From Pseudodesulfovibrio portus (GTDB lineage: Bacteria > Desulfobacterota > Desulfovibrionia > Desulfovibrionales > Desulfovibrionaceae), in assembly GCF_026000375.1 (NCBI RefSeq), contig NZ_AP026708.1, positions 2,764,001 to 2,828,000 of the forward strand: DNA of 64,000 nt, written 5' to 3'. The number at the start of each line of letters is the position of its first letter. Position 1 is the first letter of the stretch. Both the position numbers and the translations under genes were made by a program. The notes under the pieces were generated by a model. The model was not told where the DNA came from. It made no database searches and worked only from the letters and a program-made list of their open reading frames with translations. Below, piece by piece: positions 35,531 through 44,484 of the stretch.

Positions 35531-36820
35531 TTACTCTTCGCCGCGGTCGTCCTGCACGCGCTTGGTCTTGGAGAAGCTGCGAGGCAGTTCGCCGGGGCCG
35601 AGAATCTCGACCTCGGACCGGACCAGGATGTGCTTGCGGATTTCCGAGGCCAGCCCCTGGGCCAGGCTCTCGTCGAGAGAGGCGGTCGAGCCGGGGGCGC
35701 GCTCCACCTGCACGGCCATGTGGTCCAGGCCGCCCCTGCGGGTCAGGGTGATCTTGTATTCCGCAGACAGGTCGTTGAACCCTTCCAGCACGGACCCGAT
35801 CTGGCCGGGGTAGATGTTGACGCCCCGGAAGATGAACATGTCGTCGGACCGGCCCTGGATCTTGTCTATGCGCGGCATGGTCACGCCGCAGGCGCAGTCG
35901 CCGGGCAGGATGCGGGTCAGGTCGTGGGTGCGGTAGCGGATGAGCGGGGAGGCCTCCTTCCTGAGCGAGGTGACCACCATCTCGCCCGTTTCGCCCGGAG
36001 CCACGGGCTCGCCGGTCTCGGGGTCGAGGATCTCCACGATATACAGGTCCGCCCAGTAGTGGATGCCGTCGTGGGCCGCGCATTCCAGGCCGGTGCCCGG
36101 GCCGTACAGCTCGGTCATGCCGATGATGTCGAAGCTGTCCTCCAGGCCCAGGGCCTCCTCGAACTGGCGGCGCATCTTGGGGGTGTGGGTCTCGGAGCCG
36201 AAGATCGCCTTTTTCAGCGCGATCTTGTCGGTCAGCCCCTGTTTCTGGACTTCCTCGCCCATGAGCAGGGCCATGGAGGCCGTGGAGCAGATGCAGGTGG
36301 ACTTGAGGTCGGTGAGCATCTGGAGCTGGATTTCCAGCAGGCCGGGACCCACGGGCAGGGCCATGGCCCCGAACCGTTCACAGCCCAGCTGGAAGCCCGC
36401 CCCGGCGGTCCACAAGCCGTAGCCCACGCAAATCTGCACGCGGTCTTCCACGGTCAGCCCGGCCATCTCGTAGCATCGGGCGAACATGTCTTTCCAGACG
36501 TCGATGTCGTTTTGGGTGTAGGCCAGGATCTTGCGCTTTCCCGTGGTGCCGCTGGAGCCGTGGATGCGGACCACGTCCGCCTCGGGCACCGAGAGCAGGG
36601 GCATGGGATACCCGTCCTTGAGGTCTTCGGCGGTGGTGAAGGGGAGCTTGCGGAGGTCGTCCAGGGTCTTGACGTCGCCGGGTTCCACGCCGGTTTCCTG
36701 CCACCTGGCCTTGTAGAACGGGCTGGCGGCATAGACGTGCTGCGCGGTCCACTTCAGGCCTTCGAGCTGGATGTCGGCGATCTGTTCCTCGGTCAGATTC
36801 GGAATGAAACGGTGGTCCAT
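35531..36820 (-). CDS. Phenylacetate-CoA ligase family protein
   Basis: A 429-residue AMP-forming acyl/aryl-CoA ligase. The adenylate-forming core motif is IHGSSGTTGKRKILAYT, with the downstream GMTELYGPG and LIRYRTHDLTRI segments and the C-terminal domain typical of PaaK. It activates phenylacetate or another aryl acid to its CoA thioester. The ATG giving MDHRFIPNLTEEQ follows GAGGGAG; the longer open frame is rejected. No other phenylacetate genes are nearby. Confidence 0.92.
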   Translation of the reverse strand: MDHRFIPNLTEEQIADIQLEGLKWTAQHVYAASPFYKARWQETGVEPGDVKTLDDLRKLPFTTAEDLKDGYPMPLLSVPEADVVRIHGSSGTTGKRKILAYTQNDIDVWKDMFARCYEMAGLTVEDRVQICVGYGLWTAGAGFQLGCERFGAMALPVGPGLLEIQLQMLTDLKSTCICSTASMALLMGEEVQKQGLTDKIALKKAIFGSETHTPKMRRQFEEALGLEDSFDIIGMTELYGPGTGLECAAHDGIHYWADLYIVEILDPETGEPVAPGETGEMVVTSLRKEASPLIRYRTHDLTRILPGDCACGVTMPRIDKIQGRSDDMFIFRGVNIYPGQIGSVLEGFNDLSAEYKITLTRRGGLDHMAVQVERAPGSTASLDESLAQGLASEIRKHILVRSEVEILGPGELPRSFSKTKRVQDDRGEE

Positions 36821-36958
36821 GGACGGCTCCCTCTGTGTGAATGATGGCAAGGCGGCTCCCTTGTGCGGCCCGGTGAAATCCGGTAGCGTCACGGGTGCCG
36901 CGCTCAAGCGGTATTCATGCAGGAAAAACGTCGATTCTTCAAGTAGCAAGGACGGAAC

Positions 36959-37741
36959 ATGGACGCCATCCCCCTGTGGGCATTCTACTTCGCCGCCGGT
37001 GTCATCGGCCTGGAACTGGGCGGCCTGTCCACCATCTTCATCCAGCGGTGGATCGACGAGCAGCCCATTCTCAGGCCCGGTCGTTCCCGCTGTCCCTCAT
37101 GCGAGAAAAAGCTCGGCTGGCTCGACACCATCCCCGTGCTCGGCTTCATCCTGCTCAAGGGGCGGTGCCGCCATTGCGGCGCATCCATCGGCCCGCAATA
37201 CCTGCTGGTGGAACTCTCCTGCCTGGCCTGGGCCCTGGCAACGGCCCACAAGTTCGGCATGTCCCCGGAGTGGGCGGTGTACCTGGTGCTCGGCACCATG
37301 CTCATTGCCGGCAGTTTCATCGACTTCGAGACCTTCCTGCTCCCGGACCGCATCACCCTCGGGGGCACGGGGCTGGCCCTGGCCGCCGGTTTCGTGCTCG
37401 ACAAGGGGCCGACCTGGCAGGACGCCTGCCTCGGGGCCGTGCTGGGCGCGGGACTGTTCTGGTTGCTGCAGCAGCTGTACCGGCTGTGGCGCAAGGAGGA
37501 GGGGCTGGGCACCGGCGACGTCAAGCTCATGGCCATGATCGGGGCCATGGTCGGCCTTCATGGGCTGCCCCTGACCATCCTCGTCAGCGCCGTGACCGGG
37601 GCCGGGGGAGCCGTCTACTACATGATCCGCCCCGGCGAGGGCGGCATCCGGGGCCGCGTGCCCTACGGTCCGTTCCTCAGCCTGGGCTGTATGCTCTACC
37701 TGCTCTACGGCCGCGAGATCATGCGCTGGTGGATGGGCTGA
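36959..37741 (+). CDS. Prepilin peptidase/N-methyltransferase (type IV leader peptidase)
   Basis: A 260-residue polytopic membrane protease. The N-terminal zinc-binding domain has CPSCEKKLGW and CRHCGASIGP. The two catalytic aspartates are in IDFETFLLPDRITL and GTGDVKLMAMIG. It cleaves and N-methylates type IV pilins and type II secretion pseudopilins. Its last 23 bases overlap the convergent kinase-like gene. Confidence 0.94.
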   Translation: MDAIPLWAFYFAAGVIGLELGGLSTIFIQRWIDEQPILRPGRSRCPSCEKKLGWLDTIPVLGFILLKGRCRHCGASIGPQYLLVELSCLAWALATAHKFGMSPEWAVYLVLGTMLIAGSFIDFETFLLPDRITLGGTGLALAAGFVLDKGPTWQDACLGAVLGAGLFWLLQQLYRLWRKEEGLGTGDVKLMAMIGAMVGLHGLPLTILVSAVTGAGGAVYYMIRPGEGGIRGRVPYGPFLSLGCMLYLLYGREIMRWWMG

Positions 37742-38678
37742 CCGCGTCCCGCATGTCCCCGACGAATTCGGCCACCGAGTCGTAGCCGATCTCCGCGCTT
37801 TCCGCGAAGTGGAGCAGCACCCTGTTGAGGCTTTCGGGCACGTAGGGGAAGAGCTTCCGCAGATTCATGATTTCGTTTTTGTGGACGCAGGAAAAGTCGC
37901 CCGCTTCAAGGCGTGCCGTTGCCGGGTCCAGGCCGAAGTCGCCGAGGGTGTGGAGCGTGTGCACCCATTTGCCGGTGATGCAGGCCAGCATGCGGCCCAG
38001 GCCGAACAGGTCCAGGGCGAACGGGTTGGCCCGGGTCTCATAGGCGTAGTCGAAGTCGATCCAGCGCAACGCCCCGGTCCCGTGTTCCCGCATGAGGTGG
38101 TCGAGGCTGATGTCGCCGTGCTGTTCCCCCTGGTCGTGGAGGTGGCCGATGGCCTCGCATGCCTTGATGAATCCGTGCAGGATGCCGGGGAAGTGTTCGC
38201 GGAAGTATGTCTCGTGGTCCGCCTTGATGGCGGCGGTAACGAGGTCGATGCGCTTGCCGGAGATGATGTCGATGATCCGCACCGGGTTGCCCGCCGCGTC
38301 GGGCGCGGTCCTGCCCTGCATGAACCGGGTGTCCCCGCGCACCAGGTCGAGCATGCGCGCCTCCTTCTGCGGGCTGCGGTAGCACCGGATCTTCACGCAC
38401 CCGTATGAGAGGTGGAAGCTCTCGAGGAAGACGAGCTTGAGCAGCTTGGCCTCGCCGGTCTCCAGTTCCATGCACTTTTTGACCCAGAACTTGTTGTCCT
38501 TGTAGGCATAGCCGCGCTCCACCGCGTCCCGGTGCACCAGGAAGTGGCGGCCGCCGACCCTGATGACGTCGCCGGGGCCGATGGACATGAATTCCGTGGT
38601 GTCCGTGACCACCCGGCCGCAGGCCCGGACATGCAGGCCGGGCCGTAACCGATTTATCAGCCCGCGAACCGTCTCCAT
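37719..38678 (-). CDS. Atypical protein-kinase-like protein A
   Basis: A 319-residue protein with a degenerate eukaryotic-like kinase core: ATP lysine candidate in KLLKLVFLE, helix-C Glu in EARMLDLV, catalytic-loop HGDISLDHL (Asp kept, the usual Asn replaced by His) and IDFDYAYE in place of DFG. A shared N-terminal module (VVTDTTEFMSIGPGDVIRVG) precedes it. It is paralogous to the protein at 39182-40147, and the two flank a universal stress protein gene on the same strand. It could be an active kinase, a small-molecule kinase or a pseudokinase. Confidence 0.75.
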   Translation of the reverse strand: METVRGLINRLRPGLHVRACGRVVTDTTEFMSIGPGDVIRVGGRHFLVHRDAVERGYAYKDNKFWVKKCMELETGEAKLLKLVFLESFHLSYGCVKIRCYRSPQKEARMLDLVRGDTRFMQGRTAPDAAGNPVRIIDIISGKRIDLVTAAIKADHETYFREHFPGILHGFIKACEAIGHLHDQGEQHGDISLDHLMREHGTGALRWIDFDYAYETRANPFALDLFGLGRMLACITGKWVHTLHTLGDFGLDPATARLEAGDFSCVHKNEIMNLRKLFPYVPESLNRVLLHFAESAEIGYDSVAEFVGDMRDAVSPSTSA

Positions 38679-38693
38679 TGCGGCCTCCGCGCG

Positions 38694-39185
38694 TCAGGCG
38701 ACCACCCAGACAGTGCTGTTCTTGACCGAGTGGATGATCTTGTTGGACACCGACCCGAACAGGAACTCCTCGGCCTTGGACACGCCCCGGCGGCCCACCA
38801 CCACGGTGCCGAACCCGCCCGCATCCAGCGCGTTGAGGATTTCCTGGGCCGTGCCCGTTCCCTGGCTGCAGGCCGGGCCCGGTTCGTCAAAGGGGGAGGC
38901 GCAACTGGTCACGTATTGCTCGGTCAGCCTGTCCAGGGAAACGCCCATGCCCACCAGATGGTCCCTTGCCCTGTTGAGGAATTTCCGCAATTCGGTGCGC
39001 GTGGCTTCGCAGGCCTTTTTCCAGGCCTCCTCGTCCGGGTAGAGGTCGCGGTGGGGCAGCCGCTCGATGCACAAAAGCTCCACGGAGAACCCGGCGCAGT
39101 CGCCGGCGATGTCCCCGACGTATTCCACGGCGCGCATGGCGTTGTCGCTCGCGTCGACGGCCAGCAGGATTTTCTTGAAGTTCAT
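38694..39185 (-). CDS. Universal stress protein (ATP-binding type)
   Basis: A 163-residue UspA-fold protein starting FKKILLAVDASDNAMRAVEYV. The C-terminal motif VVGRRGVSKAEEFLFGS has the G-2x-G-9x-G-S spacing of ATP-binding USPs. Its start overlaps the stop of the kinase-like gene at 39182-40147 as ATGA, and another kinase-like gene follows 15 bases downstream, so the three form one operon. It may be a target or nucleotide-sensing partner of these kinases (inference). Confidence 0.92.
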   Translation of the reverse strand: MNFKKILLAVDASDNAMRAVEYVGDIAGDCAGFSVELLCIERLPHRDLYPDEEAWKKACEATRTELRKFLNRARDHLVGMGVSLDRLTEQYVTSCASPFDEPGPACSQGTGTAQEILNALDAGGFGTVVVGRRGVSKAEEFLFGSVSNKIIHSVKNSTVWVVA

Positions 39186-40147
39186 GCTTCCTCCTTTGGT
39201 TGGGGCACGAGATCGAGACAGGGGCGCAGGTCCGTCAGGAATTCGTCCACGGTTTCGTAGAAGACTTCGCTTCCGGCGGCGAAGTGCATGAGCACCCGGT
39301 TCAGTTCCTCCGGGATATACGGGAACAGCCGCCGCAGGTTCACCAGGCGGTTCCGGAAGATGAGGGAGTGGTCGTCCTCGACGATCCTGTCCGCCCCGTC
39401 CATGTGCGCAAATTCCCTGGGCGTGAATATCTGCTTGCCCGTGATGAAGAGCAGGACGTTGCCCAGGCCGAACAGGTCCAGGGCGTAGGGGTTGGCGTGC
39501 GCCTCGTAGGCGTAGTCGAAGTCGATCCAGCGGGCCGTGCCCGTGCCCGACTCCAGCCAGAGATGGTCGCGTCGGACATCGCCGTGGCGTTCGCCGTTGT
39601 CATGGAGGAACTTGATGGCCTCGCAGGCGGAGATGAAACGCACGAGCATGGCGTACAGGTCGGTGTCGAAGTATTCGCGGTGCGTTCCGGGCAGGTTGTA
39701 GATGGCCATGTCCAGCCGCTTGCCCCGGATGATGTCCAGGACCCTGACCAGGTTCCCTGCCTCGTCCCTGAGGGAGAATCCCTGCATGAACCGGGGATCG
39801 TCCCTGACCAGGTCGAGGATGCGGGCCTCCTTGGTCTCGCTCCGGAAGCTGCGGATGGACAGGGGGCCGATGCGCTGGGTGAACTCCTCGTGAAAGACGA
39901 GCTTGAGGATGGCGGGCTGTCGGGTCTCAAGGGTCGTGCACCGCTTGACCCAGAACTTGAAGTCCTCGATGCTGAACCTCCGCTCGGCCTCGTCCCTGAG
40001 CACCAGGTAGTGGACGTCGCCGAGGCGGATGACATCGCCGTACCCGATGGACGTGAAGTCGGTGGTATCCGTGACCAGCCGCCCGATTCGGCGGATCGGG
40101 AAGTTGGGCTGGTGGCGGTGGACGAATTCCCGCAGATCGAAATCCAT
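39182..40147 (-). CDS. Atypical protein-kinase-like protein B
   Basis: A 321-residue paralogue of the 37719-38678 product. Matching features are the N-terminal module VTDTTDFTSIGYGDVIRLG, Lys in AILKLVFHE, EARILDLV, HGDVRRDHL in the catalytic loop, IDFDYAYE, and the NPYALDLFGLGNVLLFITGK helix. Asp of the catalytic loop and Asp of the DFD motif remain; the metal-binding Asn is replaced by His. First gene of a three-gene operon with the universal stress protein. Substrate unknown. Confidence 0.75.
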   Translation of the reverse strand: MDFDLREFVHRHQPNFPIRRIGRLVTDTTDFTSIGYGDVIRLGDVHYLVLRDEAERRFSIEDFKFWVKRCTTLETRQPAILKLVFHEEFTQRIGPLSIRSFRSETKEARILDLVRDDPRFMQGFSLRDEAGNLVRVLDIIRGKRLDMAIYNLPGTHREYFDTDLYAMLVRFISACEAIKFLHDNGERHGDVRRDHLWLESGTGTARWIDFDYAYEAHANPYALDLFGLGNVLLFITGKQIFTPREFAHMDGADRIVEDDHSLIFRNRLVNLRRLFPYIPEELNRVLMHFAAGSEVFYETVDEFLTDLRPCLDLVPQPKEEA

Positions 40148-40213
40148 GGGTCCTCCTCTGGTTGGTCTCAGGATATCACAATATTGTCATGAGAACATCC
40201 TTTTCCACAGGAC

Positions 40214-40252
40214 AAGTGAAGGCCGCCCGCACGCTGCGGACGGCCTTCACTT
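40214..40252 (-). terminator. Long hairpin between BON lipoprotein and kinase-like genes
   Basis: An 18-base arm starting AAGTGAAGGCCG pairs with TGCGG-A-CGGCCTTCACTT around a 3-nt loop with a single mismatch. No T run follows on either strand, but its position after the lipoprotein stop codon suggests transcript-end protection or termination. Confidence 0.55.
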
Positions 40253-40289
40253 GGAGGGTGGCCAAGGTCGGGTGCGGGGGGAGAGCGGG

Positions 40290-41081
40290 CTACCGCCCCC
40301 TGTCGGGGTTGGTGACCACGAGCACCGGACCGCGCGGTTGCGGCATGACAGTGACCTTGGGCCTGGATTGGCGTTTGTTTTTTCTGATCGGGGGTTCGGG
40401 AACATCGGGCATCGACCGGGGGGGCAGCTGGGCCGTCATGATGTGCGGCTCGGGGCCGCCGTTTTCCTGGTGGTAGAGGTAGGATATGACCCGGTTGACG
40501 TTGTCCATGGACAGGGCGTGGGCCATGATGCGGTCGCGCTCCTCCTTGTCGGCGATGACGCCGAGCAGGATGATGTCGTTCTGGACGATCTCCACCTCGA
40601 TGGGTGAGCTGGTGACCTCGAAGTCGGCCATCAGCTGGGCGCGCAGCTCCGCGTATTGGGCCTGTTCGGTGAGAAAGTCGTGTTCCTCCCCCTCATCCTT
40701 GAGATAGAGGCGGCTGACCACGCCGCGCTTGTTTTCCACCTTGTCTACGCATTCGTAGATGGTCCTGAGCTGCTCCTGGGAGTCGTATTCGCCCACCAGG
40801 TAGAGCCTGCCGAAATAGCAATGGGTGGTGATCTGGCTGGCCCGGATTTCCTTGTTCTTGTACAGCTCGGCCTGGGCGTGCCCCGCGATGATGGCGTCCA
40901 GCATCTGCTGTTCCGTGCTTCGCTCGTCCATGGCGGTTTCGTACATGGTCTGTCCGCCGCCGATGAGGGACGAGACATAGGATGGCGCACCGGGAATGAG
41001 CCCGAGGCCGAAGGGCACCATGGCGCATCCCGGCAGCAGGAAGATGATGCAACAGATGATTGCCAGTTTCAGTTTGAACAT
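40290..41081 (-). CDS. BON-domain lipoprotein
   Basis: A 263-residue lipoprotein. The signal peptide LKLAIICCIIFLLPGC has a lipobox with the acylated Cys near residue 18. The middle of the protein contains BON domains (TTHCYFGRLYLVGEYDSQEQ; SSPIEVEIVQNDIILLGVIA), as in OsmY/YraP/DolP, which bind membranes or peptidoglycan-associated targets. The C-terminus is basic and Pro-rich. The ATG giving MFKLKLAII follows AAGGGC; the upstream open frame is excluded. Confidence 0.87.
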   Translation of the reverse strand: MFKLKLAIICCIIFLLPGCAMVPFGLGLIPGAPSYVSSLIGGGQTMYETAMDERSTEQQMLDAIIAGHAQAELYKNKEIRASQITTHCYFGRLYLVGEYDSQEQLRTIYECVDKVENKRGVVSRLYLKDEGEEHDFLTEQAQYAELRAQLMADFEVTSSPIEVEIVQNDIILLGVIADKEERDRIMAHALSMDNVNRVISYLYHQENGGPEPHIMTAQLPPRSMPDVPEPPIRKNKRQSRPKVTVMPQPRGPVLVVTNPDRGR

Positions 41082-41317
41082 ACGCCCTTGTCCCGTGCTT
41101 TGAGGTTCCGGTTCCACCCTGTCGGTCCCGGTTGGAATTGAGCAAGAATCCTGCCAGAAATCCGGGCATGGTGAAAAAAGCGCCACAGCCCTTGGGGGGC
41201 AAAGATCGCGCAATCACAGGTTGTTATGAAATGCGCGGGTGAAATCTACTAAAAATAGATTCCGCCCATCGAGGTCGACAATGATGGTCCACGGAAAGTG
41301 GATTCATGCGGAGGGAT
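41082..41317. other. Intergenic region
   Basis: 236 bases between the glycosyltransferase stop and the lipoprotein start. AT-rich around 41215-41260, which may hold the lipoprotein promoter. No gene or RNA fold recognised. Confidence 0.35.
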
Positions 41318-42901
41318 CTAATATTTGCCGAGTCCGAGTCGGGGCCAGGCGCCGGTGAAGCCCTTGCACAGGATGACGGTGAACCGGCGGCCCGGTCCGC
41401 CCTTGAACGTGGTCTGGTAGTCCATGGGCTCGGACACCGATTCGAACATGCTGGCCAGCGCGGTGGGAGTGCCTTCCTCGTCGCGGGCCCGGATCATGAC
41501 CGCGTCCCAGCCGACCCGCTCCTGTCCCGGATCGGGCCAAAGGTCGTACTGGTTCATGCGCCGCATTTCCGTCCACGAGCAATAGGTGATGGGCTGGCCG
41601 GGCACGTAGAAGGCGAGTTCCGAGGTGATGCCGTAGTTGTCCGAGAAGACGAAGACCTTGTCCGGGTCGAGGAATTCGGTCTGTTTGAGCCGGTCAACCT
41701 GTCGGCCCAGGTCTGTCCACCCCTTGAGCCGGTGGGTCGGGTTCAGGTTGTCAGGGACCGGGGCCAGGGGGGAGAGGAAGGTCATTGCCATGAGCAGCAT
41801 GGCCAGACCGGCAAGGATGGCCCGGCCGCGAAACTTTCGCTGCGGGGATTCCCACCATCCCTTGAGGGCCATGCCGCCCAGGAGCGCCCCGGCCATGAAT
41901 GCGGCGGCGGTCCAGTTGGCCTCGACCTTGGAGAAGATGGCCTTGAAGGTGATGATGCCCCACAGGGGCCAGAAATAGAGGAGCGCCTGGAGGCCGTGGC
42001 GATAGGCCGCGTCGAATCTTCCCACCGGGCCGATCCAGGATTTCCTGAAGGCGGCCCACGATCCGGTCATGGCGAACAGGAACCACCATGGGGCGAACAG
42101 GCCGATCTGCGCGCCGAGCATTTCCAGGAACGGCAGGAAGCGGATGCCCGAATGCTTGCCCGGACCGCTGCTTGAAAGCTTTGCCACGTGCTTGTAGGCC
42201 ACCCAGTCGTTGTCCATGTTCCAGAGCACGATGGGGGCCAGGCCGACGGCCGTGCCGACGAGCGAGGCCAGGAGGAACCGGGCCCAGAACCGGCGGGGCA
42301 TCTGCCCGCGCAGGTGCAGGATCAGGCAATGGATCACGGCCAGGCCGATAAAGGCGAGCATCATGTATTTGGCCAGGGTGCCGACGGCGATGCACACGGC
42401 CAGGATCACGAACGGTCGGTTGGAAGGCGTTGTGTCGGGGTCGTTGCGGGTGGCGGCGGACAGGGCGAAGAAGGCCACGGTCCAGCACAGGATGAGCGGG
42501 TTGTCGGTGGTGGCCAGCACGCCCAGCCCGTTCAGCAGCGGCATGGTGGCGGCCACGAAGAGCACGTACACGGCCAGGGAATGCCGTTTCCACACCCGGG
42601 ACACGCCCACGTAGAGGGCGGCCTGGATTCCGGTCATGCCGATGACCGACCCGAAGCGCACGCCCAGCTCGGTGTTGCCGAAGACCTGCGTCCAGGCGGC
42701 GATCACCCAGGCGATGAGCGGCCCTTTGGAGTAGTAGGAAAGCTGCGGGCGGCGAATCCAATCCCAGTACTGGGCCTCGTCCTGCACCAGGTTCAGCTGC
42801 CCGGAGGCGACGAACCAGTAGCGGACGGCAAAGGAGGCCAGGATGATCGCAAGGGCGATCAGATCGTATTGTGGCGTGTAGCTGTCTTTCGGGGAAGTCA
42901 T
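41318..42901 (-). CDS. Family 39-like membrane glycosyltransferase (ArnT/PMT type)
   Basis: A 527-residue protein with about ten or more transmembrane helices. The first periplasmic loop carries VQDEAQYWDW, the acidic motif used by lipid-linked sugar transferases of the ArnT/PMT class, followed by SYYSKGPLIAW. A soluble C-terminal domain (from about 400) contains DNYGITSELAFYVPGQPITY. It likely moves a sugar from a polyprenyl phosphate carrier onto an envelope acceptor. Donor and acceptor cannot be read from sequence. Confidence 0.85.
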   Translation of the reverse strand: MTSPKDSYTPQYDLIALAIILASFAVRYWFVASGQLNLVQDEAQYWDWIRRPQLSYYSKGPLIAWVIAAWTQVFGNTELGVRFGSVIGMTGIQAALYVGVSRVWKRHSLAVYVLFVAATMPLLNGLGVLATTDNPLILCWTVAFFALSAATRNDPDTTPSNRPFVILAVCIAVGTLAKYMMLAFIGLAVIHCLILHLRGQMPRRFWARFLLASLVGTAVGLAPIVLWNMDNDWVAYKHVAKLSSSGPGKHSGIRFLPFLEMLGAQIGLFAPWWFLFAMTGSWAAFRKSWIGPVGRFDAAYRHGLQALLYFWPLWGIITFKAIFSKVEANWTAAAFMAGALLGGMALKGWWESPQRKFRGRAILAGLAMLLMAMTFLSPLAPVPDNLNPTHRLKGWTDLGRQVDRLKQTEFLDPDKVFVFSDNYGITSELAFYVPGQPITYCSWTEMRRMNQYDLWPDPGQERVGWDAVMIRARDEEGTPTALASMFESVSEPMDYQTTFKGGPGRRFTVILCKGFTGAWPRLGLGKY

Positions 42902-43026
42902 GTGCTGCTGAGGTATAATAACAAGGGGCGCTTGGCAAGCGTGGGGGTTGCTGAAGCTTGTGAACCACGCTTAGTTGTTATACCTTATATTTTATCAAAT
43001 CCATTATTTTATAGTTTGGGGGTGTT

Positions 43027-43317
43027 ATGGATACTTCTGAGTTTGGGTTAGAAGATTTTCTCAAAGACCTTTTAGCCTTTGGTTATTTAGATGGAGAAGA
43101 TGTCGCGCAAGGAATAACACGACAGGTAATTGACCGGGGAGTTGAGTCATTGAGTGAAAAACAAAAGTGGGTATTCAACAATCGAGTGATAGAGGAATAT
43201 GTAATTGAGGATTGCAAACTATGTTCGGCTGAGATCCCCTGGGAAGAGAAAATTGGAGCCTTAGACAATGGGGGATATTGTAGTTGGTGCCAACATAAAT
43301 TAGAAAAAGATGATTAA
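43027..43317 (+). CDS. Low-GC orphan protein with two CxxC pairs
   Basis: A 96-residue protein, MDTSEFGLEDFLKDLL to HKLEKDD, with a possible zinc knuckle formed by CKLCSAEIP and YCSWCQH. GC content is clearly lower than in neighbouring genes, and the flanking 42960-43430 sequence is also AT-rich, so the gene was probably acquired horizontally. It is short, acidic and alone on the plus strand between minus-strand genes. I do not recognise the family. Confidence 0.75.
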   Translation: MDTSEFGLEDFLKDLLAFGYLDGEDVAQGITRQVIDRGVESLSEKQKWVFNNRVIEEYVIEDCKLCSAEIPWEEKIGALDNGGYCSWCQHKLEKDD

Positions 43318-43450
43318 TTGTTCCTAATCGCGTCATCGGGGGAGGAGAGCCGCTGTCGGATGCCGCCGGCATCCGAATCGCTCCATAAGATTGAATAATT
43401 GGGGATGGATTAGTGAGGCGATCGCGTTCCCTGAATGGAGATGACGTCAT

Positions 43451-43568
43451 CCCCGCCGAAGGCGGCGATAAAAAGTTTGGGAAAAGAGGGGGATGGGGGT
43501 CCGGGGGAAGGGGGAGAAACAACCCTTTTCAAAGGGTTTTTCTCCCCCTTCCCCCGGCCGCCGGAGGC
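43451..43568 (-). repeat. GC-rich hairpin repeat, copy downstream of trpA
   Basis: Same plan as the copy at 15494 but inverted: GCCTCCGGCGGCC, long stem of GGGGGAAGGGGGAG against its complement around AACCCTTTTCAAAGGGTT, CCCCCATCCCC, CCCAAACTTTTTATCGCC and a terminal GCC-TTC-GGC hairpin. It begins four bases after the trpA stop codon. Confidence 0.85.
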
Positions 43569-43572
43569 ATTC

Positions 43573-44334
43573 CTACTTCCACGGCTCCATGAAGGAGTCG
43601 CTGGTGTTGCCGTTTTCGATGTGGGTGATGAGGGCGGAGCCGAACACGGCGGCGTCCATGAGGCCCTCGAACTGTTTGAGCTGGTCCGGGTGCTTGATGC
43701 CGAAGCCCAGCGCGATGGGGATGTCGAAGACTTCCTTGGCCTCGGCCAGTTTTTCCTTGATCTTGGCGGGCAGGGACTCGCGCTGGCCGGTGGTGCCGAG
43801 GACCGAGACGAAGTAGCAGAACCCCTGGGCGTTTTCGGCATACAGGGCCATGCGTTCCCTGGTGGTGTTCAGGCCGACCAGGGGGACCAGGGACACGCCG
43901 TGCGGCTCGATGGCGTCCTTGACGAAGCCGGACTCCTCGAACGGCATGTCCGCGATGATCAGTCCGGACACGCCTGCGGCCTCGCAGTCCGCGCCGAACT
44001 TGTCGAGCCCGTACTGGTAGACCGGGTTGAGGTAGCCCATGAGCAGCAGGGCCGCGTTGAACCGGCCCTTGCGCTCCTTGAGGCCGTCGAATATCCACGC
44101 CAGGTTGATGCCGTCGGCCAGGCATTTGAGCGACGCCTTTTCCACCACCGGGCCGTCGGCCACGGGGTCGGAGAACGGCATGCCGATCTCGATGACGCCG
44201 GCACCCGCCGCGTCCAGTTCTTCCAATTCCTTCCAGAATTGTTCGCGAGAGGGAAATCCTGCGGGCAGAAAGGGGATGAGTCCCACTTTGCCTTGTTTCC
44301 TCGCCTCTTCTATCTTGATTTGCATCGGATTCAT
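43573..44334 (-). CDS. trpA: Tryptophan synthase alpha subunit
   Basis: A 253-residue TIM-barrel lyase that releases indole from indole-3-glycerol phosphate. It shows LIPFLPAGFPS, VIEIGMPFSDPVADGP with the catalytic acid region, LLMGYLNPVYQYG, and the C-terminal GFGIKHPDQL. The start is MNPMQIKIEEA after AGGTGAGG; the longer frame runs into repeat sequence. Last gene of the aromatic operon, separated from trpB by a repeat. Confidence 0.96.
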   Translation of the reverse strand: MNPMQIKIEEARKQGKVGLIPFLPAGFPSREQFWKELEELDAAGAGVIEIGMPFSDPVADGPVVEKASLKCLADGINLAWIFDGLKERKGRFNAALLLMGYLNPVYQYGLDKFGADCEAAGVSGLIIADMPFEESGFVKDAIEPHGVSLVPLVGLNTTRERMALYAENAQGFCYFVSVLGTTGQRESLPAKIKEKLAEAKEVFDIPIALGFGIKHPDQLKQFEGLMDAAVFGSALITHIENGNTSDSFMEPWK

Positions 44335-44350
44335 CGTATTCACCTCACCT

Positions 44351-44478
44351 GTGCGCCCCTTGCGCGAAGCGCACACAAAAAGTTTAGGAAGGGAGAGGGG
44401 ATGGGGGTCCGGGGGAAGGGGAGAGGGACAACCCTTTTCAAAGGGTTTCCCTCTCCCCTTCCCCCGGCCGCCGGAGGC
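44351..44478 (-). repeat. GC-rich hairpin repeat inserted between trpB and trpA
   Basis: Inverted copy: GCCTCCGGCGGCC, stem GGGGGAAGGGGAGAGGG against CCCTCTCCCCTTCCCCC around AACCCTTTTCAAAGGGTT, then CCCCCATCCCC, CCTAAACTTTTTGTG and a small terminal hairpin. The stem differs from the other copies by paired changes. Confidence 0.85.
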
Positions 44479-44484
44479 TCCCCC

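Noticed and set aside
40214-40252. Riboswitch or small RNA between lipoprotein and kinase-like genes
   Set aside because: It is a simple one-stem hairpin after a stop codon; a transcript-end structure explains it.
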